Of a DNA stretch of 64,000 bases, positions 16,294 through 25,147 are shown piece by piece. Numbering within the stretch: the stretch's first letter is position 1; each line of letters begins with the position of its first letter. Location: contig CAZSSP010000009.1 in the NCBI GenBank assembly GCA_964609695.1, positions 1-64,000 on the forward strand, written 5' to 3'. A program made the position numbers and the translations under genes. This stretch comes from JAGNHS01 sp964609695. GTDB lineage: Bacteria > Bdellovibrionota > UBA2428. The notes below the pieces were generated by a model that saw nothing but the letters and a program-made list of their open reading frames with translations, did no database searches and was not told where the DNA came from.

Positions 16294-16512
16294 ATGTCTG
16301 CTAACCGCGATCCGAATGCTGTTGTTCAATTCTACTTTGGAAATGCTGCTCGAGACCTTAGCCATCTCCTCCCCCCCGACGAGGCTACAGATCTTGAGCA
16401 GCTCCACCTCAAACTCGACGAACTCGAAGTGATCGCAAACGAAATCGAAAACGCTCACGAGCACATCTCTTTTCTCTTCAGAGATATTTCCTATTTTATT
16501 AAAGGCAAATAA
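16294..16512 (+). CDS. Small acidic hypothetical protein
   Basis: A 72-residue acidic protein starting MSANRDPNAVVQFYFGNAAR, rich in Glu, Asp and Leu, probably two or three helices (LEQLHLKLDELEVIANEIENAHEHISFLF). The ATG at 16294 has TTGAGGAAG upstream and is preferred over the ATG at 16225, which has none. No signal peptide or known motif is visible. It ends 2 bases before the convergent tsaE. The region between it and the tRNA (16066-16293) is A+T-rich and probably carries promoters for both. Confidence 0.6.
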   Translation: MSANRDPNAVVQFYFGNAARDLSHLLPPDEATDLEQLHLKLDELEVIANEIENAHEHISFLFRDISYFIKGK

Positions 16513-16514
16513 TT

Positions 16515-16958
16515 CTAAAAATTTTCCCAAACTTTTTGAACAATTCGATTTTCGCCACTGAGTTTTATTTTAATTCTACAAATTCTTTTAAAAGAAATTA
16601 GGGATTTCACTTCGGGATACTCTTCAAGATATTTTTCAAAATTCTCTGGCCATTCCACTAAATATAAAAAGGCTTGATCGGAATAATGTTCCAAAGAAAG
16701 TTTGGCCACGTCATCGAAATGATCCATTCTATAACAATCAATATGCAAAATTTTTCCTTGAGGCAGAGTGTATTCCAACATTTTTAAAAAAGTTGGACTT
16801 TTAACCGCACCCGGTTCCACACCCAAATGTTCTAGAAATTCTTGACTAAAAGTTGTTTTCCCAGCGCCCAATGGGCCTTCCAGAAAAATCAAATAAGGCA
16901 TTTTTTCTTTTTTAAGATCATCGGCTAATTCTGAAACTAATCCGCTAAAATATTTCAT
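16515..16958 (-). CDS. tsaE: tRNA threonylcarbamoyladenosine biosynthesis ATPase TsaE
   Basis: 147 residues, the usual TsaE length, with Walker A GPLGAGKTTF (about residues 29-38), SPTF (about 73) and HIDCYR (about 90), then LVEWPE. TsaE is the P-loop ATPase that drives the TsaB-TsaD complex in making t6A37 on ANN-decoding tRNAs in the cytoplasm. It follows the nnr gene after 8 bases on the same strand, an old and common tsaE-nnr pairing. The other t6A genes are not in the window. Confidence 0.95.
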   Translation of the reverse strand: MKYFSGLVSELADDLKKEKMPYLIFLEGPLGAGKTTFSQEFLEHLGVEPGAVKSPTFLKMLEYTLPQGKILHIDCYRMDHFDDVAKLSLEHYSDQAFLYLVEWPENFEKYLEEYPEVKSLISFKRICRIKIKLSGENRIVQKVWENF

Positions 16959-16966
16959 GTCTCAGG

Positions 16967-18550
16967 TTAATTTTGCCATAACTTTTCACGAGCTTCACAC
17001 ATGGCTTTTAAAATATCCCGGGCCAATGAACTTTGAGTGAGCTTTTTTAAAGCAATTTTCTGCGAACACAATCCCATCATAAGTATCGACAAAGCCTTTT
17101 GTGATTGAACTTCCATTTGCCTATTTAAGCCGCCCAAAAAACCGGCCAAGACATCGCCCGACCCCGCACTAGCCAATTTAGAATCCGCTAAATTAAAAAT
17201 CCACTGACGCGAGTCTTCGTTTAAATCAGAAACTATTGGATAGGCCCCCTTAAGCAATAGGGCGCCCTTATACTTCTTAGACACAAGTAAACTCTTAAGT
17301 TTTTCAAAAACTTCAAAACGAGTTTCGGGATACTTTTCTCCAAGGGCCTCTAAAATTCTATGCGCCTCACCTGGATGAGGCGTAAAAATAAGGTCGGCTT
17401 CACAATGAGAAATTTCTTTTAAAAATGGAATCAATCCACCGGCATCCACCACAAGAAGTCCCTTATATCGAGACAACGCCTTCCAAAAATTTGGATTCCA
17501 ATTCAAAGTCACATTTGGATTAAGGCCACAACCAAAAACTATAGAACTATAATCATCAAAAAAATTTTCATAATTTTGAATTTCCGAAAAACTTTTCAAA
17601 GTCCATTCTTGAAGTTCAGAGATTGAATACTTGTCTTTATCTTCCTGAAGCACAGTCGCATATCCCGCCCCCGAACGCATTGCTGCTTCAGCAGCCAGCC
17701 TCAAAGCCCCACCATGGTGAAGTTCTCCCCCCACCAAGAGCACTCTGCCTCTAGAATTTTTATGTTGATCAGAAGATGCTTGGTAAAGCTTTACAGAATG
17801 CTCTTTAGTTAAAAGCTCCAAAGCATCACGGACGCTTGGAATATATGAGTATTTTTGACGAGTGAGAAGCTCGGAAACATCCTTACCCAAGGAAAACACT
17901 TTAAGTCTTCCACTGGCCGCCACTCCATCGTCGTGTAGTTGCGAAAATTTAACGGAAGCCACTGAAAAAGTTTCGTGGGCTCTTAAAAATTTAAATTCAT
18001 GAATACGTTTAGCGTTCTCAAGTAATCCAGAGGGCACATCAACAGCAATCACATAAGAGCGTGCAAAATGAGCTTCTTTAATAAAATTCAGTAACTTTAT
18101 AGTTGAAGTTTCGGGAGCTCGATCTTTTGCACCCACACCTAAGAGCGCATCAACAATAACAACTTTCTTTCCTGAATTTTTATATTTCTTTATCTCTTTA
18201 AAATCATTTTTTGAAAAATCTAAATAAATAAGCTCATTCTTTTTTTTTGATGCTTTTAATAATTCAAATTCTTTTTCATTGAGTGAAGAGGGATTCTCTC
18301 TATCTAAACAAAAAATAAATTTAGTTTTTGTAGTGCTATAACGAGCAACAGATAACCCATCGCCACCGTTATTTCCGCGCCCAATTAAAAAATAAACAGC
18401 ATCGGGTTTTAACTGAGCGCATACTTTATCGAGACGGGAGGCCATGCTTTGGCCCAAATTTTCCATCATCTCGAACTCGGAGACATTTTGAGCTTTATAA
18501 TTTTTTTCGGCTTGAGATTGTAGTTCTGCGTTTAAGATTGGCAAAATCAT
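16967..18550 (-). CDS. nnr: Bifunctional NAD(P)H-hydrate epimerase / ADP-dependent dehydratase
   Basis: 527 residues in the usual two-domain order: N-terminal YjeF_N epimerase (about 1-215, with LIGRGNNGGDGLSVARY and VDALLGVG) and C-terminal carbohydrate-kinase-like dehydratase (about 240-525, with VVDAGG, TPHPGE and AGSGDVLAG). Together they repair damaged NADHX and NADPHX. The start overlaps the glmM stop by 4 bases, so the two are translationally coupled, and tsaE follows, making a glmM-nnr-tsaE operon. Confidence 0.95.
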   Translation of the reverse strand: MILPILNAELQSQAEKNYKAQNVSEFEMMENLGQSMASRLDKVCAQLKPDAVYFLIGRGNNGGDGLSVARYSTTKTKFIFCLDRENPSSLNEKEFELLKASKKKNELIYLDFSKNDFKEIKKYKNSGKKVVIVDALLGVGAKDRAPETSTIKLLNFIKEAHFARSYVIAVDVPSGLLENAKRIHEFKFLRAHETFSVASVKFSQLHDDGVAASGRLKVFSLGKDVSELLTRQKYSYIPSVRDALELLTKEHSVKLYQASSDQHKNSRGRVLLVGGELHHGGALRLAAEAAMRSGAGYATVLQEDKDKYSISELQEWTLKSFSEIQNYENFFDDYSSIVFGCGLNPNVTLNWNPNFWKALSRYKGLLVVDAGGLIPFLKEISHCEADLIFTPHPGEAHRILEALGEKYPETRFEVFEKLKSLLVSKKYKGALLLKGAYPIVSDLNEDSRQWIFNLADSKLASAGSGDVLAGFLGGLNRQMEVQSQKALSILMMGLCSQKIALKKLTQSSLARDILKAMCEAREKLWQN

Positions 18551-19914
18551 ACAGTCAATGCCGTACGAATAACATCCTCGAGCTGATCAGCAAGGCTTTT
18601 AATAACCACTGGGTCTTCAGCTTCGAGCATGATTCTACAAAGCGGCTCAGTCCCGGAATAACGAATCAACAATCGACCACGATCTTTTAATTTTGATTCC
18701 ACTTCAGTGATCAACTTTTGCACTTCGGGAAGCGTGGTGAAATCTTTTTTTTGTTTAACTTTTACGTTACGTAAAATTTGAGGATAAGGCGTCATAATCT
18801 TCTTCAACTCGGAAAGTTTTTTCTGTTCTCTTCGCATCACAGCCAAAACGCCTAGAGCTGCCATGGTGCCATCACCCGTTGTCGAATAATCGCCGAATAT
18901 TATATGGCCCGAGGGTTCTCCTCCGAAATTTGAGCCTGCACTTCGCATATGCTCAACCACAAGACGATCGCCCACAGGGCAACGAAGTACTTTAATACCC
19001 AAAGTTTTCATAACCTGATCTAAGCTGTAATTACTCATTTGAGTAACCACTACAGTATCGTTTTTGAGTGCTTTTCGTTTTTTCAAATCAGCTGCTAAAA
19101 TTGTTAAAGCCTGATCGCCGTCAACCACTTCGCCTGTTTCATCTACAAAAACACAACGATCGCCATCTCCATCGAGTGCAATACCAATGTCGGCTCGATA
19201 TTTAACAACAAGTTCTTGAACTTGAGAAGGATAGAGCGCGCCTACTTCGTGATTGATATTAGTACCATCGGGTTTATTCCCAATTTGAATAACTTCAGCA
19301 CCCAGCTCTTCAAAAACAATTGGAGAAAATTTATAAGCAGCACCGTGTGCTGTATCTAGAACAATACGAATGTTCCGCAAATCCATGTTGGCTGGAAAAC
19401 TGGACTTCACATGAACCACATAACGGCCCATAGCATCGTCGATTCTTTTAGCTCGCCCCAACTCACCTCCAATGGGGAGGGAGGATTCGGGGCTTTCATT
19501 TAAAACCATATTTTCAATTTTTTCTTCGATATCGTCATCAAGCTTAAAACCATCGTGACCAAATAGTTTTATGCCGTTGTACTCATATGAATTATGAGAA
19601 GCGCTCACCATAATTCCAGCATCAGCGCGCATGCTTTGAGTTAAAAATGAAACCCCAGGAGTGGTCATCGGGCCCACGAGTAGAGCAAAAGCACCCTGAC
19701 TGGTAACCCCAGCGGCTAGAGCTTGTTCAATCATATAGGAGCTCCTGCGAGTGTCTTTTCCAATCAAGATTACGCTAGATTTATCAACTCGCTGACCCTG
19801 TCCTTTGAAATGCTGGGCCACTGCACGTCCAACTTTTAGGGCTAATTCAGCGGTCATAGGGTAACGATTGGCCACACCGCGAATACCGTCGGTGCCGAAG
19901 AGTTTCTTAGTCAT
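18547..19914 (-). CDS. glmM: Phosphoglucosamine mutase
   Basis: 455 residues with all alpha-phosphohexomutase landmarks of GlmM: KLFGTDGIRG at the start, the phosphoserine loop VSASHN (about residue 103), the metal loop DGDGDRC (about 245), the sugar-binding GGEPSGH (about 330) and the phosphate-binding RYSGTEPLCR near the end. It converts glucosamine-6-phosphate to glucosamine-1-phosphate for peptidoglycan and LPS. In Firmicutes glmM lies directly behind cdaA-cdaR and GlmM binds CdaA; here the same three genes are on one strand, with three exported-protein genes between. Confidence 0.97.
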   Translation of the reverse strand: MTKKLFGTDGIRGVANRYPMTAELALKVGRAVAQHFKGQGQRVDKSSVILIGKDTRRSSYMIEQALAAGVTSQGAFALLVGPMTTPGVSFLTQSMRADAGIMVSASHNSYEYNGIKLFGHDGFKLDDDIEEKIENMVLNESPESSLPIGGELGRAKRIDDAMGRYVVHVKSSFPANMDLRNIRIVLDTAHGAAYKFSPIVFEELGAEVIQIGNKPDGTNINHEVGALYPSQVQELVVKYRADIGIALDGDGDRCVFVDETGEVVDGDQALTILAADLKKRKALKNDTVVVTQMSNYSLDQVMKTLGIKVLRCPVGDRLVVEHMRSAGSNFGGEPSGHIIFGDYSTTGDGTMAALGVLAVMRREQKKLSELKKIMTPYPQILRNVKVKQKKDFTTLPEVQKLITEVESKLKDRGRLLIRYSGTEPLCRIMLEAEDPVVIKSLADQLEDVIRTALTV

Positions 19915-19957
19915 AGCCTATAGTTATATCCACTAGCCTAGCCTTTGACAAAGCATT

Positions 19958-20034
19958 TACTGTGCGACGTTAAGAGTGGTCACATAAAAGGGACAGCCTA
20001 TGGAGAGCCCACCCACTCTTTAGGTCGCACAGTA
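19958..20034. other. Large intergenic hairpin upstream of glmM
   Basis: A perfect 11-bp outer stem (19958-19968 with 20024-20034) and a perfect 8-bp inner stem (19972-19979 with 20013-20020) enclose a 33-base loop. There is no T-run after it on either strand. It lies between the stop of the gene at 20040 and the glmM start, so it could be a transcript-processing or attenuation structure, or a repeat element. Confidence 0.55.
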
Positions 20035-20039
20035 GAAAT

Positions 20040-20462
20040 TTAAGGTAAAACGCTCATTCTGAGGCCCTGCTCTAGGCGTTTGAGACTCAAATTTAGTTGC
20101 CCGCTTCGAGCAGACTCCAAACATCCACTAACTTGAGTCAGCTTATCGGCTTTCTTCAAAGTATGGGTGTAGGTTCCAGCGGCACATCCTTGATCCGGGA
20201 CAGGGTCTTTAGCCAGATTTCGAAGAGTAGCAATAGACTCGCTCACATATGGGTAAACTCGATAACTCAGCTCTGTACCATTAAATAGAACTTTATCGTT
20301 TTTAAGCACCAATCTATTAAGGGTTGCATACTTTAGTTTGTTTAAGGTTTTTACTTCAATCACTTCTTGAGTCTTTGATTTTTTCTTCTCAGGAGAAGCC
20401 TGCAGAGCTCCCACAATAATAAAATATAAAACTGCGATCCCACGAAGCTTTTTACTACTCAC
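20040..20462 (-). CDS. Small exported hypothetical protein
   Basis: 140 residues beginning with a basic start and a hydrophobic signal peptide (KKLRGIAVLYFIIVGALQAS), then a polar domain with one Cys pair (QGCAAGTY and VSGCLESA) that could form a periplasmic disulfide. I do not recognise a family. Its start overlaps the stop of the HELGH-protein gene by 8 bases, so the two are coupled and probably act in the same process outside the cytoplasm. Confidence 0.65.
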   Translation of the reverse strand: MSSKKLRGIAVLYFIIVGALQASPEKKKSKTQEVIEVKTLNKLKYATLNRLVLKNDKVLFNGTELSYRVYPYVSESIATLRNLAKDPVPDQGCAAGTYTHTLKKADKLTQVSGCLESARSGQLNLSLKRLEQGLRMSVLP

Positions 20463-22422
20463 AATTTTTCACTCCCGACTTTTGACCACAACCTAAACTC
20501 TTTTGTATCTCAGGATTGGCCATAAAAATTCTCGTCACTCTGTCTTCATCTTCAGGATGCACATCATTATGAACACTCATATCCGCTAAGTCCTTTGCAA
20601 AATCACTTTGTTCCGGAGTACAACCGGCTTCTTTTGTTAACTTAAGAACTTGAGCAGAAAACTCACCTTGAAAATTTTCACATCCATTCATCACTGCAAA
20701 AGACGCGACTGTTTCAAAAGCCAATCGATTTTTTTTCTTGTCATCAGAAGTTTCTTTAATTTTCTGCGACATAACCTGCCCAGACATCCAATCTGAAAAA
20801 GCCTCCTGCATTTGGCTTGTGCCTTTATGATCTTTAGCTGGCACAAAGCCACACGCCCTATGATCAGCCCAATTCTTTTCGAGTGATGCAAACCTTTTTT
20901 TCAAATCCGCCAACGCAGCAGAATTGGGAACAGCACCTTCATTTTCCATGGCTTTAATCTTATCGGCAAATCTTTTTTTAATGGCGTCTACATCTCCCAT
21001 GCGAGCATGCACTGACTCATCACTCTCTAAGCATTTCACAACGCTAGCAAAGGGATTTTGAGTCAAGCCTACGACAGTAGCCACAGGAAGAAGTTTCGGT
21101 TCTTTCAAAGTATATCTGTAATAATCTCGGGCAATCCCGTCTTCAACTGAACACAAATCTGTTTCTCTTTGAGCAGGCAGTTTAGGAGTGAACGGAATAT
21201 AACCTTCCATTGCAGTAGCCCCAAAAAAGCCACCCCCCATAGATCCATCAGTTTTATGTTTTTCACCAACAGCTTCACTTAACGCAAAACTCGCAGTGCA
21301 AGGATCAATAGCATGACCCAACTCATGGGCAATCACTGTCTGTATAGAAGCTGCAGGCATTTGTAAAAACTCAGGGCACACCGTAAAACTATGATCATAA
21401 GGAGCATAAAAAGCATTTGGCCCAGCTCCACATGGACCAAAACCTGAAAAGCTTGCACCTACCGGAGGCACATTCATTTTTACTTTACGAATTCTTTCAA
21501 TCATCGATTTAATTTCAGCACCATTTGTAGAATTCATACGAGACTCTAAAACTTTAACGATTCGATCTTGAGTTTCTTTAAATAAATTATAAGTTTTATC
21601 GAGTGAATCTTGAAATTGCTTTTGAAAAGCTAAAACCTTTTCTTTAGTACCCGCGACAGCTACTGTTGTTAAGAGTGACTGTTCATCAAAGGGCCCATCA
21701 CTGGAATCTATCTCGGGGAAATTCATATGAGGCTGACTTCCCATAGTTTCTTGATCCATTGTCAATGAAGCGACCCATGCATCAACAGTTTCAGGTTTTA
21801 AATGCTGGCCAGATTTAACTTGAGCCTCTTCAATGTCTTTTCTAATACTTTTTGGATCAGAATAAATTCCATAGCCTGCTTCAATTTCCCTAGGCGGGAG
21901 ATCCAACATAGCCTTAGAAATCTTCACATAAGAAGCCTCTTCTTGATTAACCTCTAATAAGTCATAAAACTTTTTAGTTTTGGCTTTCATCTTTTCAGAC
22001 GCGGCCTTTGCTTGTTCTTCAAAACTCATTGCTTCATTTTTTTTAGGATTTTTAGAGTTTTCAATTTTGTCTTTTAGGTTGGCCTTACAATATTGAAGAG
22101 TCTTTTTTAGCATTTTTAATGGATAATTTGGAAGCGATTCTCCATCAGAGTTTTTATAAAAACTTGTTGAATGCGAATTCTCCGCCAATCGACTACAAAG
22201 CGAAGAAAACTCGCATGAATGGGATTTATCCAAAAACGTACTTATAGATTTTTGAACTGAAGCCTTTGAGTTTAATTCATTAAGCGTAGCTTCCACTGAC
22301 TTTAAATTAATTTCATCTTTCGTATGAGCCCTCTGGCGCCTAGGCTCAGCTTTAGTATCTGCGAAATTATTTGCAGCGAGCGCCAAGCTCAAAGTAAAAA
22401 ATGATAAATTCTTAGTCATCAA
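20455..22422 (-). CDS. Exported putative zinc metallopeptidase (HELGH)
   Basis: 655 residues with an N-terminal signal sequence (LSFFTLSLALAANNFA), a long helical, Lys/Glu-rich N-terminal half and, around residue 368, VIAHELGHAIDP, a classical HExxH zinc-binding site. Upstream lies FTVCPEFLQMPAASIQ, a placement seen in several M48/SprT-like or gluzincin peptidases. A later conserved-looking stretch (QEAFSDWMSGQVMSQ) includes an acidic residue that could be the third zinc ligand. Cysteines are numerous, which fits a periplasmic or secreted protein. The exact peptidase family is not clear to me. It is in a set of three exported-protein genes between cdaR and glmM. Confidence 0.65.
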   Translation of the reverse strand: MMTKNLSFFTLSLALAANNFADTKAEPRRQRAHTKDEINLKSVEATLNELNSKASVQKSISTFLDKSHSCEFSSLCSRLAENSHSTSFYKNSDGESLPNYPLKMLKKTLQYCKANLKDKIENSKNPKKNEAMSFEEQAKAASEKMKAKTKKFYDLLEVNQEEASYVKISKAMLDLPPREIEAGYGIYSDPKSIRKDIEEAQVKSGQHLKPETVDAWVASLTMDQETMGSQPHMNFPEIDSSDGPFDEQSLLTTVAVAGTKEKVLAFQKQFQDSLDKTYNLFKETQDRIVKVLESRMNSTNGAEIKSMIERIRKVKMNVPPVGASFSGFGPCGAGPNAFYAPYDHSFTVCPEFLQMPAASIQTVIAHELGHAIDPCTASFALSEAVGEKHKTDGSMGGGFFGATAMEGYIPFTPKLPAQRETDLCSVEDGIARDYYRYTLKEPKLLPVATVVGLTQNPFASVVKCLESDESVHARMGDVDAIKKRFADKIKAMENEGAVPNSAALADLKKRFASLEKNWADHRACGFVPAKDHKGTSQMQEAFSDWMSGQVMSQKIKETSDDKKKNRLAFETVASFAVMNGCENFQGEFSAQVLKLTKEAGCTPEQSDFAKDLADMSVHNDVHPEDEDRVTRIFMANPEIQKSLGCGQKSGVKNCE

Positions 22423-22425
22423 AAT

Positions 22426-23247
22426 TTAATAACCTGTATGAACTTCTCCAGCTCTATCTCTAATAGTTTGAGAGGCATCTTTTAAATTTTGTGTTGTGTC
22501 TTTAAGGTTGCGAGTGGCATCGCTTAAATTTTGCTTATTTTCTCTAATCGCATCAGCGCTTTCATCAAGCACTCTATTCACTCTACGAGTTGTACTTACA
22601 ATGGAGGCACGAGTTGTTTCACCCGTTTTTTTAATCTCATTAGTCGTTTTCTTTGTGATGTAATAAATAGCCGCAACTACAGCTACAGTGATCACAATTG
22701 CCGCAACAACCCCCGAACTAATAGCGTGCGCTTGGGGAATGATTGAATTAAGCATTTCATTAATAAATCTATTTAAACCTGAAACTTTTTCACTGGCATC
22801 AATCCCTTTAGATTCAATCGTAAAGAATGCTTCTAAGTTTTTTATATCAGCATTGGGGTCGCCACTCGGAGTGTAGACGGCTATTTTGTCGTTAAATTCC
22901 AATAAAAACTTTCCGTTTCCTGAAGAGCTCACTCGAGCTTGATGCGATCCATCTTCAGCCACAACAATAAACGCCAAATCATCAGCCGCCAATCGCACGC
23001 CACTTCTTTGAGCATTAATCATTAATGGCTTCAGCCCGATCCAATCGCTATCTGAAAAAACATTTTCACTTTGAAACAAGGGCGTACCCTTAAGTTCCAC
23101 ATCTACGAGATTAGAATTAAATTGATCGACCGCAACTTCTACAGTGTTGGCATAAGCTCGGACGATGGGCTTTTGATTAGCCCCGAAACTTAGAGAAGTC
23201 ATAAACGCGGTAGACGTCAAAAAAGCGACGCTTCGTTTAAATAACAT
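22426..23247 (-). CDS. Exported hypothetical protein with late membrane segment and heptad tail
   Basis: About 273 residues. A signal peptide (MLFKRSVAFLTSTAFMTSLSFGANQ) is followed by a beta-rich domain of about 130 residues, a strong membrane segment (ISSGVVAAIVITVAVVAAIY, about residues 180-200) and a C-terminal coiled coil with repeated NLKDTTQNLKDASQ-like heptads. The layout suggests an envelope-spanning protein with a periplasmic domain and a helical tail. I do not recognise a family. ATG 23247 has GGGGGA before it and is preferred over the GTG at 23259. It is 3 bases from the metallopeptidase gene. Confidence 0.6.
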   Translation of the reverse strand: MLFKRSVAFLTSTAFMTSLSFGANQKPIVRAYANTVEVAVDQFNSNLVDVELKGTPLFQSENVFSDSDWIGLKPLMINAQRSGVRLAADDLAFIVVAEDGSHQARVSSSGNGKFLLEFNDKIAVYTPSGDPNADIKNLEAFFTIESKGIDASEKVSGLNRFINEMLNSIIPQAHAISSGVVAAIVITVAVVAAIYYITKKTTNEIKKTGETTRASIVSTTRRVNRVLDESADAIRENKQNLSDATRNLKDTTQNLKDASQTIRDRAGEVHTGY

Positions 23248-23346
23248 ACGTTCCCCCACCTATTTCCATTTTAAACATTAACTTTTTCTATGCAATGAAT
23301 AATTAAGATCTTAACACAATCTTAATTTGGCAGTAGCCCAGAGAGA

Positions 23347-24300
23347 CTATTGTATGCGAACCAAGACCTGGTCTGTGCTCCGCTGAAGCATTTTTACCTG
23401 CGGAGGAAGCTGCCAAAGCAGCTTTTGCTTAAATCGGCCCTTTTTAGAATCGGGAATTTCAACCCAAGCCTGAACGGCTTGAGAAGCCATCTTACTCATC
23501 ACTCCGTCTGGTCCCTCGATAACAAAATTCACGCTTGAGGGCTGAAGGACAGCATTAACAGACTTAGGATTAACTTCTTGTGCCGATTTGCCAGACCCCA
23601 CTTTTAAGTGCACAGGAATTCCTGAAATTTCTTTTCTTTGCATGGGTCCATCCATATTTATAGAAACCATGACGGAATCAAAATTTTCAGAAACTTTAAC
23701 ACCAAAATATTCACTCAAATTCAATTTAACTCGAATTTCTTTATCAGAACTCGTGGGGTCAATTCGAATATCTTCTGTAGAAATAGATTCAATAAACTTA
23801 ACAGTTTTCTTAGGTCCTTCGATTTCAATTGTGCTGGGATTCACAGACACGCTTCGAACTTTAAACCCCTCGGGCATGCTTCCTTGAATAGAGGCTCTGA
23901 CAGGCACACGTTTCTTAGCGGATTGATCAAGACTAATTAGAAAAGTTTTAGGATTCACAGAAAGCACTTCTAATCCGAGTGGAACTTCAAGCATGTCTTC
24001 ACTAAAATTAATTTCGCTTCCGCCCAAACGGGTTTGAGTGAGGTCTACTGGAATGTGCAAATCCTTTTCTTCCATTTCTTTTAAGAAAGCACGAGGCCCC
24101 CTAATTCTAAAACTCACCTCAGAGGGAACATTATTGGCAAAAATAGTTCCTTCTCTAAATTTAAAATCTAAAATAACATCTTTTGTAATTTCACTTCGCT
24201 TGCCACCAATAACGGCAATCCAAAGAAAAATAGCAAAAATCAAGGAAATCCCTCGAAGCATCCACAAATCCCGCTTCATTCTTTGAAGACGTCTAGACAT
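23347..24300 (-). CDS. cdaR: CdaR/YbbR-domain regulator of diadenylate cyclase
   Basis: 317 residues with one N-terminal membrane anchor (LWMLRGISLIFAIFLWIAVIGG) and a periplasmic part made of several YbbR repeats (for example VPVRASIQGSMPEGFKVRSVSVNPSTIEIEGP). CdaR proteins bind the membrane-bound diadenylate cyclase CdaA and tune its activity. The start overlaps the cdaA stop by one base (TAATG), so they are coupled. Length and architecture are normal for the family. Confidence 0.9.
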   Translation of the reverse strand: MSRRLQRMKRDLWMLRGISLIFAIFLWIAVIGGKRSEITKDVILDFKFREGTIFANNVPSEVSFRIRGPRAFLKEMEEKDLHIPVDLTQTRLGGSEINFSEDMLEVPLGLEVLSVNPKTFLISLDQSAKKRVPVRASIQGSMPEGFKVRSVSVNPSTIEIEGPKKTVKFIESISTEDIRIDPTSSDKEIRVKLNLSEYFGVKVSENFDSVMVSINMDGPMQRKEISGIPVHLKVGSGKSAQEVNPKSVNAVLQPSSVNFVIEGPDGVMSKMASQAVQAWVEIPDSKKGRFKQKLLWQLPPQVKMLQRSTDQVLVRIQ

Positions 24301-25136
24301 TAGCTTTTCGCCTCCTCAGACGCCGCACGGTCGGCACGCAATCCAACAGCCCTATCTTCTGCAGAAATCTCAAAAGCTTTCAACAATCGCTTTTGAAGTT
24401 CCTCAGCGCTCATATTCTTCTTTAAGTTTCCGTGTTCGACTAAAGATATTTCTCCACGCTCTTCACTAATCACGACCACAAGTGCGTCGGTTTCTTTACT
24501 CAAACCTACTGCCGCTCGATGGCGAGTTCCTAAACTTTTTTCAAGTCCCGCCTCTAAAGTCACAGGGACAAAGCAACCTGCAGCCGTAATTCGGCCATCT
24601 TCAATCAGCACGGCACCATCATGCAAAGGAGAGTTTGATTGAAAAATAGAATATAAAAGCTCAGCAGAGACATCAGCGTTGAGGCGAGTGGCTCCCTCAG
24701 AATAATTTTTTAAACCGTGTTGCCGTTCTATAGCTATCAAAGCTCCCACACGATTTGCGGCCAAACTTTGTGCGGCTCTGCAAATTTCTTCAATGTCATG
24801 AAGCAAGCGACTCTTGGCTGCAGAACCCGACAAAAATGGATTTTTACCAATATTAGCCAACGCTCGACGAATTTCGTCTTGAAACAATATGACCACAATC
24901 AAAAACATGTAATCAAAAAATTGCTTTAAAAAGTAATTAAAAACATAGAGGCGCATTCGATCGCTCAAAATATACATGAGCGATAAAACACCCAATCCAG
25001 TGAGTATTTGAACCGAACGCGTTCCACGAATTAAAAGCAACAATCGATATACAATAAAGTAAACGAGCAATACATCGAGCAGATCTTGCCACCTCAGTTG
25101 AAAAAAAAGCTGTGGTAAGAATCCGCCGTTCATCAC
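24300..25136 (-). CDS. cdaA: Membrane-bound diadenylate cyclase CdaA (DacA)
   Basis: 278 residues: three N-terminal membrane helices (about residues 12-80) and a DAC domain with the catalytic motifs DGAVLIEDGRI (about 173) and GTRHRAAVGLS (about 207). The enzyme joins two ATP into c-di-AMP, which regulates potassium and osmolyte balance and cell wall functions. It is followed directly by cdaR and preceded by ftsH after 11 bases. A PgpH-like phosphodiesterase, which would degrade the product, is encoded at 54398-56764. Confidence 0.95.
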   Translation of the reverse strand: MMNGGFLPQLFFQLRWQDLLDVLLVYFIVYRLLLLIRGTRSVQILTGLGVLSLMYILSDRMRLYVFNYFLKQFFDYMFLIVVILFQDEIRRALANIGKNPFLSGSAAKSRLLHDIEEICRAAQSLAANRVGALIAIERQHGLKNYSEGATRLNADVSAELLYSIFQSNSPLHDGAVLIEDGRITAAGCFVPVTLEAGLEKSLGTRHRAAVGLSKETDALVVVISEERGEISLVEHGNLKKNMSAEELQKRLLKAFEISAEDRAVGLRADRAASEEAKS

Positions 25137-25147
25137 ATATTACCGTC

